A stretch of 64,000 nucleotides of DNA from an uncultured Muribaculaceae bacterium (GTDB lineage: Bacteria; Bacteroidota; Bacteroidia; Bacteroidales; Muribaculaceae): the NCBI GenBank assembly GCA_958436175.1, contig CAUBJF010000003.1, forward strand, positions 186,001 through 250,000, in the 5' to 3' direction. Below the pieces are notes generated by a model. The model saw nothing but the letters and a program-made list of their open reading frames with translations. It searched no databases and had not been told where the DNA came from. Position numbers and translations under genes: made by a program. This document shows positions 1 to 8,462 of the stretch, one piece after another. Each line of letters begins with the position of its first letter. Position 1 is the stretch's first letter.

Positions 1-35
1 ACCAGGAACGGAACTAAAAGATGTTTTACGTTCAT
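1..35 (-). CDS. 5' end of a second tandem copy of the GLUG-repeat surface protein (cut by window edge)
   Basis: The reverse complement begins with ATG at 35 and reads MNVKHLLVPFLV before the window ends. This is nearly identical to the start of the neighbouring 1121-residue protein (MNVKYLIVPFLV). The upstream sequence GATTGGTTAA is also shared by the two copies. The gene follows its paralogue by only 18 bases on the same strand, so it is probably the next gene in the same cobalamin-riboswitch operon. Only the signal-peptide codons are visible, so nothing can be said of the mature protein. Confidence 0.75.
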   Translation of the reverse strand, partial: MNVKHLLVPFL

Positions 36-53
36 GATTGGTTAAATAATTGG

Positions 54-3000
54 TTATTTGATGAATACTTTGCGTGATGAGCCGTCGGACATGAGTACGA
101 TGTTGAATCCCTTGAAGGGCACATCGGAGCGTATGCCTTCGAGGTTGAAGTAGCACTCGATTTCGGTACCGTCGGCTGTGATGCTTTCTATGCCGGATTC
201 CTTCTTGTTGTAGTAGGTATCGGTTGTCTCATCGTAGAACACTTCCATGCCTCCGATGACGGGATATTCGTCCACGCCGATTTCCTGGCCGAAGGCCTCG
301 CCGAGCTTGTAGGCGATCTCTCCGGAACGCATCTGTGCCTCGGTCACGAGAGTGGTGTTGTCGGTATTATCATATTCTTCAGTAGCGAAAATATTGGCAA
401 ATTTATCGTTTGTTCCATCTGAAAAACCGAAGCATGCGCCAGTCCTGTATGGAGCAGAGATTTTCCCTATATTGAATATGTCTTTAGCCTCGATTAAGGA
501 ATAAGAATAGATCTCTCCGCTTATACCTCCGGCAAGATATGACCTGGCTGTTATCTCACCTATGTTATAAGAATTTGTTATGGCCCAACGGTTCATAGCA
601 ACGCCGCAGATGCCTCCGGCATGGGTGGTTCTGCTGGCTACTGTGGCGAAGTTGGCACAACGGTCGAGGATAACAGAATTTAGATTTCCAATGACTCCTC
701 CTGCATAAAGATTGCCGGAGACAGAGCCGTGAATCCTGACTTCTGAAACCTTCCCCTCCTGAGTCCGACCCACTAAACCTCCTACTTCGCTCTTGCCAAC
801 TACAGAGCATGTAAGATTCAGATTCTTTATTTCTCCATTGACAAGATATCCGAAGAGTCCTACCGGGCTATTGGTATCCGGATTATTGAAATAAAGACCT
901 GTTACATTGTGCCCTTGACCGTCGAAAACGCCACTGAAAGTTTTCCAGTCATAGGCTATCGGAGTCCAGTCGTAGTCACCGAGGTCTATGTCCTTAGTTA
1001 GGCGTGCATTCACATCTGCATTGCCTTCGTTGACGTGAGCTGCGAACCATGCGAGTTCCTCGCCGTTGGAAATCAGGTAGGTGTCCTCTTCTTTCTCGGG
1101 TTCGGTAAGCGTCTTGCCGTCCCAAGCGCCTTCGGCCTCCTCCATGGTGAAGTAGACCGCGTGTTCGTCGGAAGTGTTCTCGGTCAGACTGAATTCGAAG
1201 CGGTAGCAGCGGTATCCGGCTTTCGATGCGACGACACTGTAGGTGCCGAAGGTGCCTTTGTACACGCCGGGTGCTTCGGGCGCAAGTTCCTTGCCCTTGT
1301 AGGTTACAACGAGATCCGGATTTTCGACGTTGCTCTTGAAGAGGATAGTGATATATCGTACCGGGCTTATGGGGATGGATACCTCGGGAATAGCCCCGAA
1401 ATATGTCTTGTGGCCGATTGCGGTGAAGTTTGGCGAGCGTCCGGCCACCGGGTCGATATTGCGGTGGTTGCCTATGGGATCGCCGAAGCCGTTAACCTGG
1501 ATTACACCCTTGTCCATAGTTACCTCGTGGTTCGCTTCTGTGTCGAAATCTTCAGGGATGGTGAAGGTCACAGCCTGAGCATGTGGCACGGAACCAAAGG
1601 TGTATTGTCCCGATCCGAGGATGAGCGATGTGCCGTTGGGCACGCCGTTGTATGTCACGTAGGCCGACATATTGTATATTCCGGCAAGCTTGTTGGCGGG
1701 ATGGAAGAGACCTGAGTACTGGATTGTCACTTCGTCGCCGGGCTGGAATATATTGCTGCCTTCGCGGGTGTTGTTTGTAATCTCGCGGTGGCATTTCTTG
1801 GCTGTAAGCACCTGGTAGACGGACTTTCCGGATGCATCGCTGAGTTGTACGATCTGACGGCCTTCCTTGAGCAGGAGGGTATAGCTTCCGTCCTCGTTTG
1901 CTGTCACTCCTTCGGGACCGAATCCGCTGTAGCTGACTGTTTGTTCGCCGATAGTGGGATACGCGATAGTGACTTTGTCGACACCCTCGGGTGTGAATGT
2001 GTAGCGGTAGCCTTCCTCGGTATCGAGGTAGTAGAACACGTCGTGCTCTGCATCGACATATTTGCCGGCGAGCTTGGAGGTCTCCTTGTTGTAGTCCTCG
2101 TTGATCACCATGTTCGGATTGATTCCGGCAGCGTCCTCGCCTACGGTCACTACATAGACGGCGGTATTCTCTGGCCAGATAGCCCCCCAATATTGGCCGC
2201 CCATGAATTTTGAATTGACGGGATGATTGTAATATGTTACGGAGATAGCGTCGTAAGTCACCAGGACGATGGCCGTGCCCGTGCCGACGGCCTTGATTTT
2301 GGCCCATGCGGAGGTATGGATCTTGCTGTTGTCGATCTCGATAACGCCGGTGCTCGGCTTGCCGTCGAGACCTACTACTCTGTAGTGGAAGTCAGGCTCA
2401 AAGAAGTAGTTTCCGGCAGAGGTGTTGGTGAGTTCCCATGTACGCATTGCGTGTGCGTCGAACTCGTCGCCCACGTTCATCTTCAGCTGACCCTGGGGAT
2501 TGATGTTGACGAAGATATCGCCTGTTTCGTATCCCTGGTTGCTCTTTGGGTCGTGGTTGATCTGTTTGGGATCGAAGGCTGAGTAGTCGGACTCCGTGAA
2601 TTCGATATACCCGTCTTTTGCAGCAGTGAACAGCCCTGCCTGTGTAAGGCCTCCCTCCTTCCATGTGCGGAGGTTGTACATGGATTTTTCAGCGAGGAAA
2701 TAGGTGTAAAGTTTCCTGTCGCCTGCTTTAACAACCGACTTGGGCTGCTGTGCCTTGAAGTCGATGTAATGGGCTGTCTTCGAGCCTACGAACAGTTCGG
2801 CATCGGCCGGAACGGAGATGGTATAGTCGTAGGCCATGGGAATTTCTCCGTTTATAGTAGCGTTGTATGTGAGTGTAGCGGAACGTTCGAGAGCTATGTA
2901 CCCTTCCTGCCGGTGAGCCTCGCTGGGGATGAATTCTGCATAGCATGTGTTGCCGTTGAGAGCAGGGACGGTGTAACGTCCGGAGGTGGTGCTGTGGCCT

Positions 3001-3419
3001 GTTGTAACTGTCTGTAGGTCGCCTTCGCGGCTGGTGACAGTGACATCGATGGTATAGTCGCCGTTTTCGACAGTCCACGGTGTGCGCGATTCGTCGTTAT
3101 ACCGGTTCGCGGCGTACATGGTGACTGTCAGGACGGAGAAGGTCTGTTCCTCCGTCTGGTCCTTGACATTTAGGACGATCGTGCCGTTGACTGTCTCACC
3201 GTTCCCGGCGATGGCGGTCAGCACATATTCTCCTGCCGGTACGTCGAAGTTATATACGCGGCTGACAGGGTCGCCTGTCTCCACGGCCTCGCCAGTAGCC
3301 CTGTCGGTCAGGGTCATCGTCGGCGAAACGTTGTTCATGGTGACTTTAACCGGAACGGCTTCCGCGAGGAAACTGCATCCGGCCACCAGGAACGGAACTA
3401 TGAGATATTTTACGTTCAT
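54..3419 (-). CDS. Large secreted surface protein with GLUG repeats and a C-terminal sorting-like tail
   Basis: A 1121-residue exported protein of unknown function. The N-terminus is a short hydrophobic signal containing LVAGC, which could be a lipobox; cleavage after AEA by signal peptidase I is the alternative. Residues from about 20 to 780 look like beta-rich, Ig-like segments. From about 830 to 990 there are repeated GLUG-type units (GLFGYL, GGLVGRTQ, GGVIGNL, GGICGVA, GGISGEI), a beta-helix-like repeat of surface proteins. The last 35 residues (YFNLEGIRSDVPFKGFNIV, then SRKVFIK) match the tail type of other exported proteins here and resemble a type IX sorting signal. It lies 20 bases after the BtuG-like gene and before a tandem paralogue, so it is probably co-transcribed from the cobalamin riboswitch. 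A role in binding corrinoids or their carriers at the surface is inference. Confidence 0.85.
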   Translation of the reverse strand: MNVKYLIVPFLVAGCSFLAEAVPVKVTMNNVSPTMTLTDRATGEAVETGDPVSRVYNFDVPAGEYVLTAIAGNGETVNGTIVLNVKDQTEEQTFSVLTVTMYAANRYNDESRTPWTVENGDYTIDVTVTSREGDLQTVTTGHSTTSGRYTVPALNGNTCYAEFIPSEAHRQEGYIALERSATLTYNATINGEIPMAYDYTISVPADAELFVGSKTAHYIDFKAQQPKSVVKAGDRKLYTYFLAEKSMYNLRTWKEGGLTQAGLFTAAKDGYIEFTESDYSAFDPKQINHDPKSNQGYETGDIFVNINPQGQLKMNVGDEFDAHAMRTWELTNTSAGNYFFEPDFHYRVVGLDGKPSTGVIEIDNSKIHTSAWAKIKAVGTGTAIVLVTYDAISVTYYNHPVNSKFMGGQYWGAIWPENTAVYVVTVGEDAAGINPNMVINEDYNKETSKLAGKYVDAEHDVFYYLDTEEGYRYTFTPEGVDKVTIAYPTIGEQTVSYSGFGPEGVTANEDGSYTLLLKEGRQIVQLSDASGKSVYQVLTAKKCHREITNNTREGSNIFQPGDEVTIQYSGLFHPANKLAGIYNMSAYVTYNGVPNGTSLILGSGQYTFGSVPHAQAVTFTIPEDFDTEANHEVTMDKGVIQVNGFGDPIGNHRNIDPVAGRSPNFTAIGHKTYFGAIPEVSIPISPVRYITILFKSNVENPDLVVTYKGKELAPEAPGVYKGTFGTYSVVASKAGYRCYRFEFSLTENTSDEHAVYFTMEEAEGAWDGKTLTEPEKEEDTYLISNGEELAWFAAHVNEGNADVNARLTKDIDLGDYDWTPIAYDWKTFSGVFDGQGHNVTGLYFNNPDTNSPVGLFGYLVNGEIKNLNLTCSVVGKSEVGGLVGRTQEGKVSEVRIHGSVSGNLYAGGVIGNLNSVILDRCANFATVASRTTHAGGICGVAMNRWAITNSYNIGEITARSYLAGGISGEIYSYSLIEAKDIFNIGKISAPYRTGACFGFSDGTNDKFANIFATEEYDNTDNTTLVTEAQMRSGEIAYKLGEAFGQEIGVDEYPVIGGMEVFYDETTDTYYNKKESGIESITADGTEIECYFNLEGIRSDVPFKGFNIVLMSDGSSRKVFIK

Positions 3420-3439
3420 GATTGGTTAACTTGTTGTTT

Positions 3440-4726
3440 TTATTGGTGATAGATGAATTTTTTACCATTCTTTATATAGAGGTTTCCGGGAATAGGATTG
3501 TCGACAGGGATACCCTGCAGATTGTAGATAGTATTGTCGCTTCTTTCTGGAACGGGAACGATAGTGTCGCCGATTCCTGTCCAACCGTCAGGCTTGAGGG
3601 CGAGGAAGTGTGCCGGATTGATATAGACCTTGTGCGTGCCGAGCAGTATGCCTTCTGGCGACCACTGGTAGAGAGCACCGGCAGCAGAGAAAGAACCGGC
3701 ATCGGTGGCGTAGATATAGCCTGTGTAGGGATTGATATAAACTCCGTAGGGCATTCCCATTTTCTTAATATCGGCAAGTACTGTGCCCGGGAAGGTAGTC
3801 CCTATACCCATGCCCCCGTGAGTGGCCATGACTGTCTCCGGGTCAATGGTGATGTAATTGAAGGTATATTCGCCGGTATTGTACGAGTAGCGTGAGCCTA
3901 TGGCGTAGAAAAGGCCGTCGGTGGTGACGCAGTTGTATGTAGCGGCATATTCCAGCTTTGTGAAGCACTGGCTGTCGGGCTTCTTGGCTAAGACTGCCTC
4001 GCAGTCGAGGATTATGGTGGCTGCCGGTACGTCGTAATAGTCGCCGGGTGAGTTGATGCACAGGTATTTGCCGCTCTGCGACATTTTGCCGTAGAGGTTG
4101 ATCTGACCAGTGTCGACGGTACGTACAACCTGCATAGTGGCGGCATCGATCACGCTAACGGTCGTTTCGTATTCGTGATCCTCCTGGAAAGCATATCCGC
4201 CGGTGTTGGCCACGAAGAGATGGCCCTCATACCATGCTATGCCCTCCGGTTCGTAGCCTACCTCGCAGGCTGCCACGACCTTGAAGGTGGAAACGTCGAT
4301 TTTGGCAACAAAACCTTTTGTGAATTCGGTCCACTGGTTGTTTACAATACATTCGTGTCCGTAGGAGGATATATAGACATAGTTGCCGTCCGAAGCGAGC
4401 TTGCGGTTGTTGGGGACGTCTTCCGTAGCGGCAACGGCCTTACCGTCAGGGCGGATGAACTGGACGATGTTCGACCAGTTGACGGCAATGGCTATGAGAT
4501 TGTCGTTGACGGCGATAATGTCGTTGGGAGTATCGCCGAGCTTGTAGCCGTTAGCGTCGCGGAACCATTGGTTGCTGACGATTTGTCCGTCCTCGAAATA
4601 GCTTACGCGGCCATTGTCGGCCTGCCAGTTCCCCTCGTTGAGAAGTATGATTTTCTCGCTGACGGCATGGAGCGACGGAGCCAGCAGGGACAGCAGGATG
4701 GCCAGAATAAAGATTCTGTAGTGCAT
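3440..4726 (-). CDS. BtuG-like (YncE/DUF5074-type) beta-propeller surface protein
   Basis: About 428 residues. I chose the ATG at 4726 because MHYRIFILAILLSLLAPSLHA is a clean signal peptide; an earlier start at 4759 would add 11 polar residues. The mature part starts KIILLNEGNW and has propeller-like blades (GDTPNDIIAVNDNLIAIAV, GYEPEGIAWYEGHLFVANTG, YGVYINPYTGYIYATDAGSF), the pattern of the DUF5074/YncE family that includes BtuG. In Bacteroides, BtuG is a surface propeller that binds vitamin B12 tightly and hands it to the BtuB receptor. The upstream cobalamin riboswitch supports this role. Unlike known BtuG proteins there is no lipobox cysteine, and the C-terminus carries a sorting-like tail (IYNLQGIPVDNPIPGNLYI). 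No BtuB gene is in the window. Confidence 0.82.
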   Translation of the reverse strand: MHYRIFILAILLSLLAPSLHAVSEKIILLNEGNWQADNGRVSYFEDGQIVSNQWFRDANGYKLGDTPNDIIAVNDNLIAIAVNWSNIVQFIRPDGKAVAATEDVPNNRKLASDGNYVYISSYGHECIVNNQWTEFTKGFVAKIDVSTFKVVAACEVGYEPEGIAWYEGHLFVANTGGYAFQEDHEYETTVSVIDAATMQVVRTVDTGQINLYGKMSQSGKYLCINSPGDYYDVPAATIILDCEAVLAKKPDSQCFTKLEYAATYNCVTTDGLFYAIGSRYSYNTGEYTFNYITIDPETVMATHGGMGIGTTFPGTVLADIKKMGMPYGVYINPYTGYIYATDAGSFSAAGALYQWSPEGILLGTHKVYINPAHFLALKPDGWTGIGDTIVPVPERSDNTIYNLQGIPVDNPIPGNLYIKNGKKFIYHQ

Positions 4727-4983
4727 AGTATTGATGATGAAGTTGGTATGACAGGACATGAAAATTCGCGCGGCGCAGCGACTGCGTCACGGAACGGTAT
4801 AGACAGAGATGTGTCGGCGTTGAAAAAAAGTGGGTGGGATTTGAGGATGGAAAGCGGAAACTTATTAAGAATTACGGCACTGTCGGCGCTTTCCGCTGCG
4901 TGAGCGGAGAAACGAGCGGCCAAAAGCATGACCATCAGTAGAAATTTACGCACGGACAGAACCCTTGCGGATGTCGTTTCCAT
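4603..4983 (-). CDS. Short signal-peptide ORF between riboswitch and BtuG-like gene (small gene or remnant)
   Basis: An ATG at 4983 follows the riboswitch and its hairpin closely, with an A/G-rich stretch (TTGGAAA) just upstream. The product opens with a convincing signal peptide (VRKFLLMVMLLAARFSAHA) followed by ESADSAVILNKFPLS. The reading frame runs 126 codons and overlaps the first 124 bases of the BtuG-like gene in another frame; the overlapping part has no recognisable pattern. In Bacteroidales B12 operons the first gene is often btuB, so this could be the 5' scar of a deleted receptor gene, a short secreted peptide, or a leader whose translation couples to the next gene. I recognise no homologue. 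Confidence 0.3.
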   Translation of the reverse strand: METTSARVLSVRKFLLMVMLLAARFSAHAAESADSAVILNKFPLSILKSHPLFFNADTSLSIPFRDAVAAPREFSCPVIPTSSSILCTTESLFWPSCCPCWLRRSMPSARKSYFSTRGTGRPTMAA

Positions 4984-5002
4984 TTTCCAATAAGTTTGTC
5001 GC

Positions 5003-5022
5003 TGCGCTTAACCTCGAGCGCA
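5003..5022 (-). promoter_or_regulatory. Hairpin after the cobalamin aptamer (likely expression platform)
   Basis: Arms TGCGCT and AGCGCA pair across an 8-base loop (5003-5022). The hairpin sits between the riboswitch core and the ATG at 4983, about 20 bases before that codon. This is where a translational or transcriptional expression platform would be; there is no long U tract, which favours control of translation. That reading is inference. Confidence 0.45.
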
Positions 5023-5039
5023 TTTGGATGCGAGTACAT

Positions 5040-5205
5040 AATATTGGCAGGTCTTCTGACTCGTTCCTCCCTGTATCGCCTTCCCGACCGTCGCACTCTT
5101 GCTTGGTCAGTGACATAATGATACCGGAATAAAGAACTTACAGCAGCGGGTCTGTTCGAGATTCTCACTCGATTCCCTTTTAATCGCGTCTATAGCGAAC
5201 CAACT
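5040..5205 (-). promoter_or_regulatory. Cobalamin (B12) riboswitch
   Basis: On the minus strand the conserved blocks appear in order: AAAAGGGAATC, GTGAGAATC, the ACAG-CCCGCTGCTGTAA core, GTCACTG, GGGAAGGCGA, and the terminal B12 box AGTCAGAAGACCTGCC. Spacing matches the cobalamin class. It follows a good promoter and precedes the signal-peptide ORF and the BtuG-like gene. By the usual behaviour of the class, high cobalamin is expected to lower expression of the downstream surface proteins. Confidence 0.96.
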
Positions 5206-5222
5206 TGTTTCTTTAATCGGCA

Positions 5223-5254
5223 CAAAAATAGCGATTATTTCTCATCTCCCCAAA
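5223..5254 (-). promoter_or_regulatory. Promoter of the riboswitch operon
   Basis: The minus strand has TTTG (5254-5251), a 20-base spacer and TATTTTTG (5230-5223), matching the Bacteroidetes -33/-7 consensus. Transcription would start near 5216, just upstream of the riboswitch. Confidence 0.7.
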
Positions 5255-5293
5255 ACGGAGGACGCAAATATTATCTGAAACATAAATAAATGA

Positions 5294-5320
5294 AGGGCAG
5301 ACACCTTCCGATGCCTGCCC
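5294..5320 (-). terminator. Terminator of the SusC/SusD operon
   Basis: GGGCAG and CTGCCC arms form a hairpin 30 bases after the stop of the DUF3863 gene. On the minus strand it is followed by the T-rich TTCATTTATTTATG. It separates the polysaccharide locus from the B12 operon. Confidence 0.6.
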
Positions 5321-5350
5321 CGCTCAATGAAGTAGTAGTTGATAAGTGAA

Positions 5351-6751
5351 TTATAGTAAGGATGCAATCAAATCCGGATAAACTTCGCTTATGAGTCGCT
5401 TGTCGTCGTCAGAAAGTTGGTCGATGGTGACGGGTTTGTCCTGTGGACGTGTCCCTTTCTGATTGATGACGTTCATCAGTGACCAGTCTCTGTTGGGATG
5501 CTCTACCGACGGGTCGGCAGGTTCGTGAGCTGTGAGGTCGTAGCGTGTGAAATCGATGACGTAGGTCGGGGAACCTTTCTTGTGCCAGTCGCGCAGCAAT
5601 GCCAGACGGAACTTCGGGTTCATGAACCACTTGAGCTCAAGGTTGTTGTACGAATCGCCCAGACCGGAGCCGCGTTCGACGAAATGATAGTCCCAGTCGT
5701 TTCTTGGATGGGCTTTGCGCCATGCTTCGCCGAATTCGCCGTAGGTGACGTACTTGACATCAGGCCAGCGTTTGCTCGTATCCTGAATCCAGGTGCGCAG
5801 GGCCGACAGCAGGAAGTCTTTGCCGAACTCGTAGTACATCTGTGTCTCCCAGATGTTCGTGACCCAGCCGAAGCCGTTGAGCTCGAACCCCTTGTCGAAG
5901 TGAAGACTTTCGGTGTGCATCACCTCGCGGTTGCCCAGGTCGACGCCCCAGCCCTTGTATGTCTCGATGGGTCCTACGCCACGGCGGCTGTTGAAGCCTT
6001 CGATGCCGTGACCGTTCTGGCCTGTGCGACGGGCGCAGATGAAGTCCATCGTCCAGCCGTCCAGACTTACGCAGTCGATGAAATCGTCCTTCCCCTGTGC
6101 CGGTTTGCAGAAATGTTCAGTGGACGGATAGTAGGGATATGAGACAGAGCCGTCGGCACCGCCGCCATCGATGGCATGCTGGCTCCAGATGACAGCGTGG
6201 GCAACGTGGATATCCTCTTTCTCGGCAAGATATCTGAGATTGTCCGATGAGAGGAAGCCGCCCATGATGCACTTCGGCTTGTAGCCGTTGCCTACGAGCT
6301 CGCTTATCTCCGCTATGGCCTCGCTCATTTCGCGGTTGATACGTTCGCGAGGAAGGTACATGGCCGGGAAGTAGCCGGGGAAATAGCTTATCTCGTCACC
6401 ATAGCGATAGTGACATTCCTTGGCGTATTCCCTTATCTGGCGGTAGTTTTCGCGCTGATCCTCGAGGGCATTGAGGGTGAAGCCCCACGTCAGGCGGCGT
6501 GTCGAATCGCCTTCGGCAAATGTCTCGCGGAGGTCGCGTACGCTCTCGAGAGTGTGCCACTCGGCTTCGTCGCGAGGGTGGAGCTTGACATCGCGCGATA
6601 CTTCCCAGGGAGTTGTGCGGATCATGAAGCACAGGGTGAGGAAGCGGTTGCCGTCGAGGGTCAGCGGAGTCTCCGTATCAGCCGGAGCAGCGGCTGATAC
6701 GAAGAATACCGTTGTAAGGATTATTGATATGGTTGTCAATAATTTTTTCAT
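5351..6751 (-). CDS. DUF3863-type secreted protein, copy 1 (end of the SusC/SusD operon)
   Basis: 466 residues with a signal peptide (MKKLLTTISIILTTVFFVSA). It belongs to the Bacteroidetes family I know as DUF3863/DUF3864, which has no established activity. It shares long conserved blocks with the protein at 13784-15163: EHFCKPAQGKDDFIDCV, LDGW-MDF, FNSR-GVGPIET, EVMHT, FDKGFELNGF and a C-terminal NQKGTRPQD. The pattern of conserved Asp, His and aromatic residues suggests a periplasmic carbohydrate-active enzyme, perhaps with a TIM or deacetylase-like barrel; this is inference. It follows susD by 30 bases, so it is the last gene of the ECF-controlled operon. Keeping two diverged copies in one locus suggests related but distinct substrates. 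Confidence 0.82.
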   Translation of the reverse strand: MKKLLTTISIILTTVFFVSAAAPADTETPLTLDGNRFLTLCFMIRTTPWEVSRDVKLHPRDEAEWHTLESVRDLRETFAEGDSTRRLTWGFTLNALEDQRENYRQIREYAKECHYRYGDEISYFPGYFPAMYLPRERINREMSEAIAEISELVGNGYKPKCIMGGFLSSDNLRYLAEKEDIHVAHAVIWSQHAIDGGGADGSVSYPYYPSTEHFCKPAQGKDDFIDCVSLDGWTMDFICARRTGQNGHGIEGFNSRRGVGPIETYKGWGVDLGNREVMHTESLHFDKGFELNGFGWVTNIWETQMYYEFGKDFLLSALRTWIQDTSKRWPDVKYVTYGEFGEAWRKAHPRNDWDYHFVERGSGLGDSYNNLELKWFMNPKFRLALLRDWHKKGSPTYVIDFTRYDLTAHEPADPSVEHPNRDWSLMNVINQKGTRPQDKPVTIDQLSDDDKRLISEVYPDLIASLL

Positions 6752-6781
6752 TTCTGTAAAGAGCTTGTGGGCATTATCTCA

Positions 6782-8443
6782 TTACCAGCCGGGGTTGTTG
6801 GGGCCGAGATTGGGGTTGAGATAGAGTTCGTCGAGAGGCAGAGAGTAGTAATAGTTCTTCGGGTTGGTGAAGTGGCGGTTAGCAGCCGGTTCGACGATGA
6901 GGAAGCCTTCGGCGTCAACGAGACCGGGGTTGCCGTCGTTGAGAACCTGCTGTTCCTCGTATTCGGTGCCTTTGTACTTGATGCCTCGGATAGCCGGGGT
7001 CAGTTCTGCCTCGGCAGTTTTCCAGCGGCGGAGGTCATCGCGGCGGAAACCTTCGAAAGCAAGTTCGACGGTACGTTCGCGGCGTATCTCATCACGCATG
7101 TTGAGGTTGTGTTCGTTGACGAAAGCGTTGGTGAGACGGGGCATTTCGACACCCTTGCGGCTGCGGACAACGTTGATGGACTGGTCGAGGACATCGTCGC
7201 CGATCGAACCGTTCTTTTCGTATGTTGCCTCGGCAAGAATGAGGAGGACTTCGGCGTAGCGGATGATGTGATAGTCGTAGGTCGATTCGTTAACGCCGGT
7301 GAAAGCCTCGCCCATAAATTTATAGAGCTTGTAGCCTGTACGTGTCTCGGGACGGGTAGTAAATTTGGGCGAGCATACGTCCTGGCCGATCTGCGCGCTG
7401 AGGTATGTAGTTCCGGGCATGAGGAAAGTCTGTTTCATACGCGGGTCGCGGTTGTCGAATTCCGATTCGATGGTCTCGTAGCCTTTGAATTCGGAGCCGG
7501 TAGCGGTGATAGGCAGACCAGTCGACTTGCAGAGGTACATGTCGGCCATTTTCTTGGTCGGAGTGCCGCGCCATCCCCAGTAGACGGAGTTGCCTGCCGA
7601 GTGCATGCGGATATCTTTGTAGTAGCGGCTGTCGAGGATGCCTTCGGGGGAGTCGTCGCCGTCTTCGATGAAGAGTCTGCGGTAGCTCTGGTCGCCGCCG
7701 CCTTCATAGAGGGTGTATTCGCCGCTGTTTATCACGGAGCGAGCTGCGTCGATGGCCTGCTGGAGGAGCTGGGCATAGTCGCTGCGGTTGCCCCAGTACT
7801 TTGCCCATGTGCCGGCAAAGAGAGCGACACGTGCCTTGAGGGCTTCGGCAGCGCCACGGGTTACACGCCCTTTCTCAGCGGATGTGAGTTCGCCCTGCAG
7901 AGGCAGGTTCTTGGCTGCCATGTCGAGTTCCTTGAGGATGAAATCCTCGACTTCGGCCTGCTTTGCGCGTTTTGCATACAGTTCTTCGGATTCTGTGGTG
8001 AGCACGATGGTGTCCATAGGCACGTCGGTGTAGCGGAGCACCATGCGGAAGAAGTTGTAGGCCCTGAAGAAGCGTGCTTCGGCAACATAACGTGATATTT
8101 CCGAGATATCGCCGTCGTATTCCTGTGCCTTGGCGATGACAGTGTTGCACTGACGGATATCGACTGCGCACTGGTTCCAGAGGCCGTCGGAGTTGGGGGC
8201 AATGAGGGTACCGTTGCTCGTGGTGTTTTCGTTAAGCTCGTAGCCTATATCGCTGTCGGTGTCCTTGGTGCCGAAGGACTCTGTAGTAGTGTAGAGGCGG
8301 TTGACCTGGGCACGGTAGTCGGCAGCCGATTTCCAGAACTGCGGGTCGGAAAGATCTGTTTTGGGGAGCAGGTCTATGTCCTGGCACGACGATAGCCCAA
8401 GGCAGAATGTGAATGCCAGTGCGGCAATATATTTGGTTTTCAT
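6782..8443 (-). CDS. SusD/RagB-family glycan-binding lipoprotein
   Basis: The start is set at the ATG at 8443 (MKTKYIAALAF), since the longer frame begins with TTG inside the susC 3' end region. A lipobox LSSC follows the hydrophobic signal, giving a mature CQDIDLLPKTDLSDPQFW start typical of SusD, and the C-terminus NPNLGPNNPGW is also typical. Mature length of about 535 residues fits the family. SusD proteins sit on the outer surface as lids over SusC and capture oligosaccharides. The gene starts 19 bases after the susC stop and is followed by a DUF3863 gene. Together with GH76 in the same locus, an alpha-mannan type ligand is plausible but unproven. Confidence 0.95.
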   Translation of the reverse strand: MKTKYIAALAFTFCLGLSSCQDIDLLPKTDLSDPQFWKSAADYRAQVNRLYTTTESFGTKDTDSDIGYELNENTTSNGTLIAPNSDGLWNQCAVDIRQCNTVIAKAQEYDGDISEISRYVAEARFFRAYNFFRMVLRYTDVPMDTIVLTTESEELYAKRAKQAEVEDFILKELDMAAKNLPLQGELTSAEKGRVTRGAAEALKARVALFAGTWAKYWGNRSDYAQLLQQAIDAARSVINSGEYTLYEGGGDQSYRRLFIEDGDDSPEGILDSRYYKDIRMHSAGNSVYWGWRGTPTKKMADMYLCKSTGLPITATGSEFKGYETIESEFDNRDPRMKQTFLMPGTTYLSAQIGQDVCSPKFTTRPETRTGYKLYKFMGEAFTGVNESTYDYHIIRYAEVLLILAEATYEKNGSIGDDVLDQSINVVRSRKGVEMPRLTNAFVNEHNLNMRDEIRRERTVELAFEGFRRDDLRRWKTAEAELTPAIRGIKYKGTEYEEQQVLNDGNPGLVDAEGFLIVEPAANRHFTNPKNYYYSLPLDELYLNPNLGPNNPGW

Positions 8444-8462
8444 ATAGTTTTTCGTTTGTTGG

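Noticed and set aside
1035..1715. 226-codon plus-strand frame near the left edge
   Set aside because: Antisense of the GLUG-repeat protein; no motif.
4935..5168. 77-codon frame across the riboswitch
   Set aside because: It covers the conserved aptamer core, whose RNA motifs explain the sequence better than coding.
6767..8095. 442-codon open frame on the plus strand
   Set aside because: It lies antisense to most of the SusD gene, has no signal, motif or start context, and reflects the codon pattern of the real gene.
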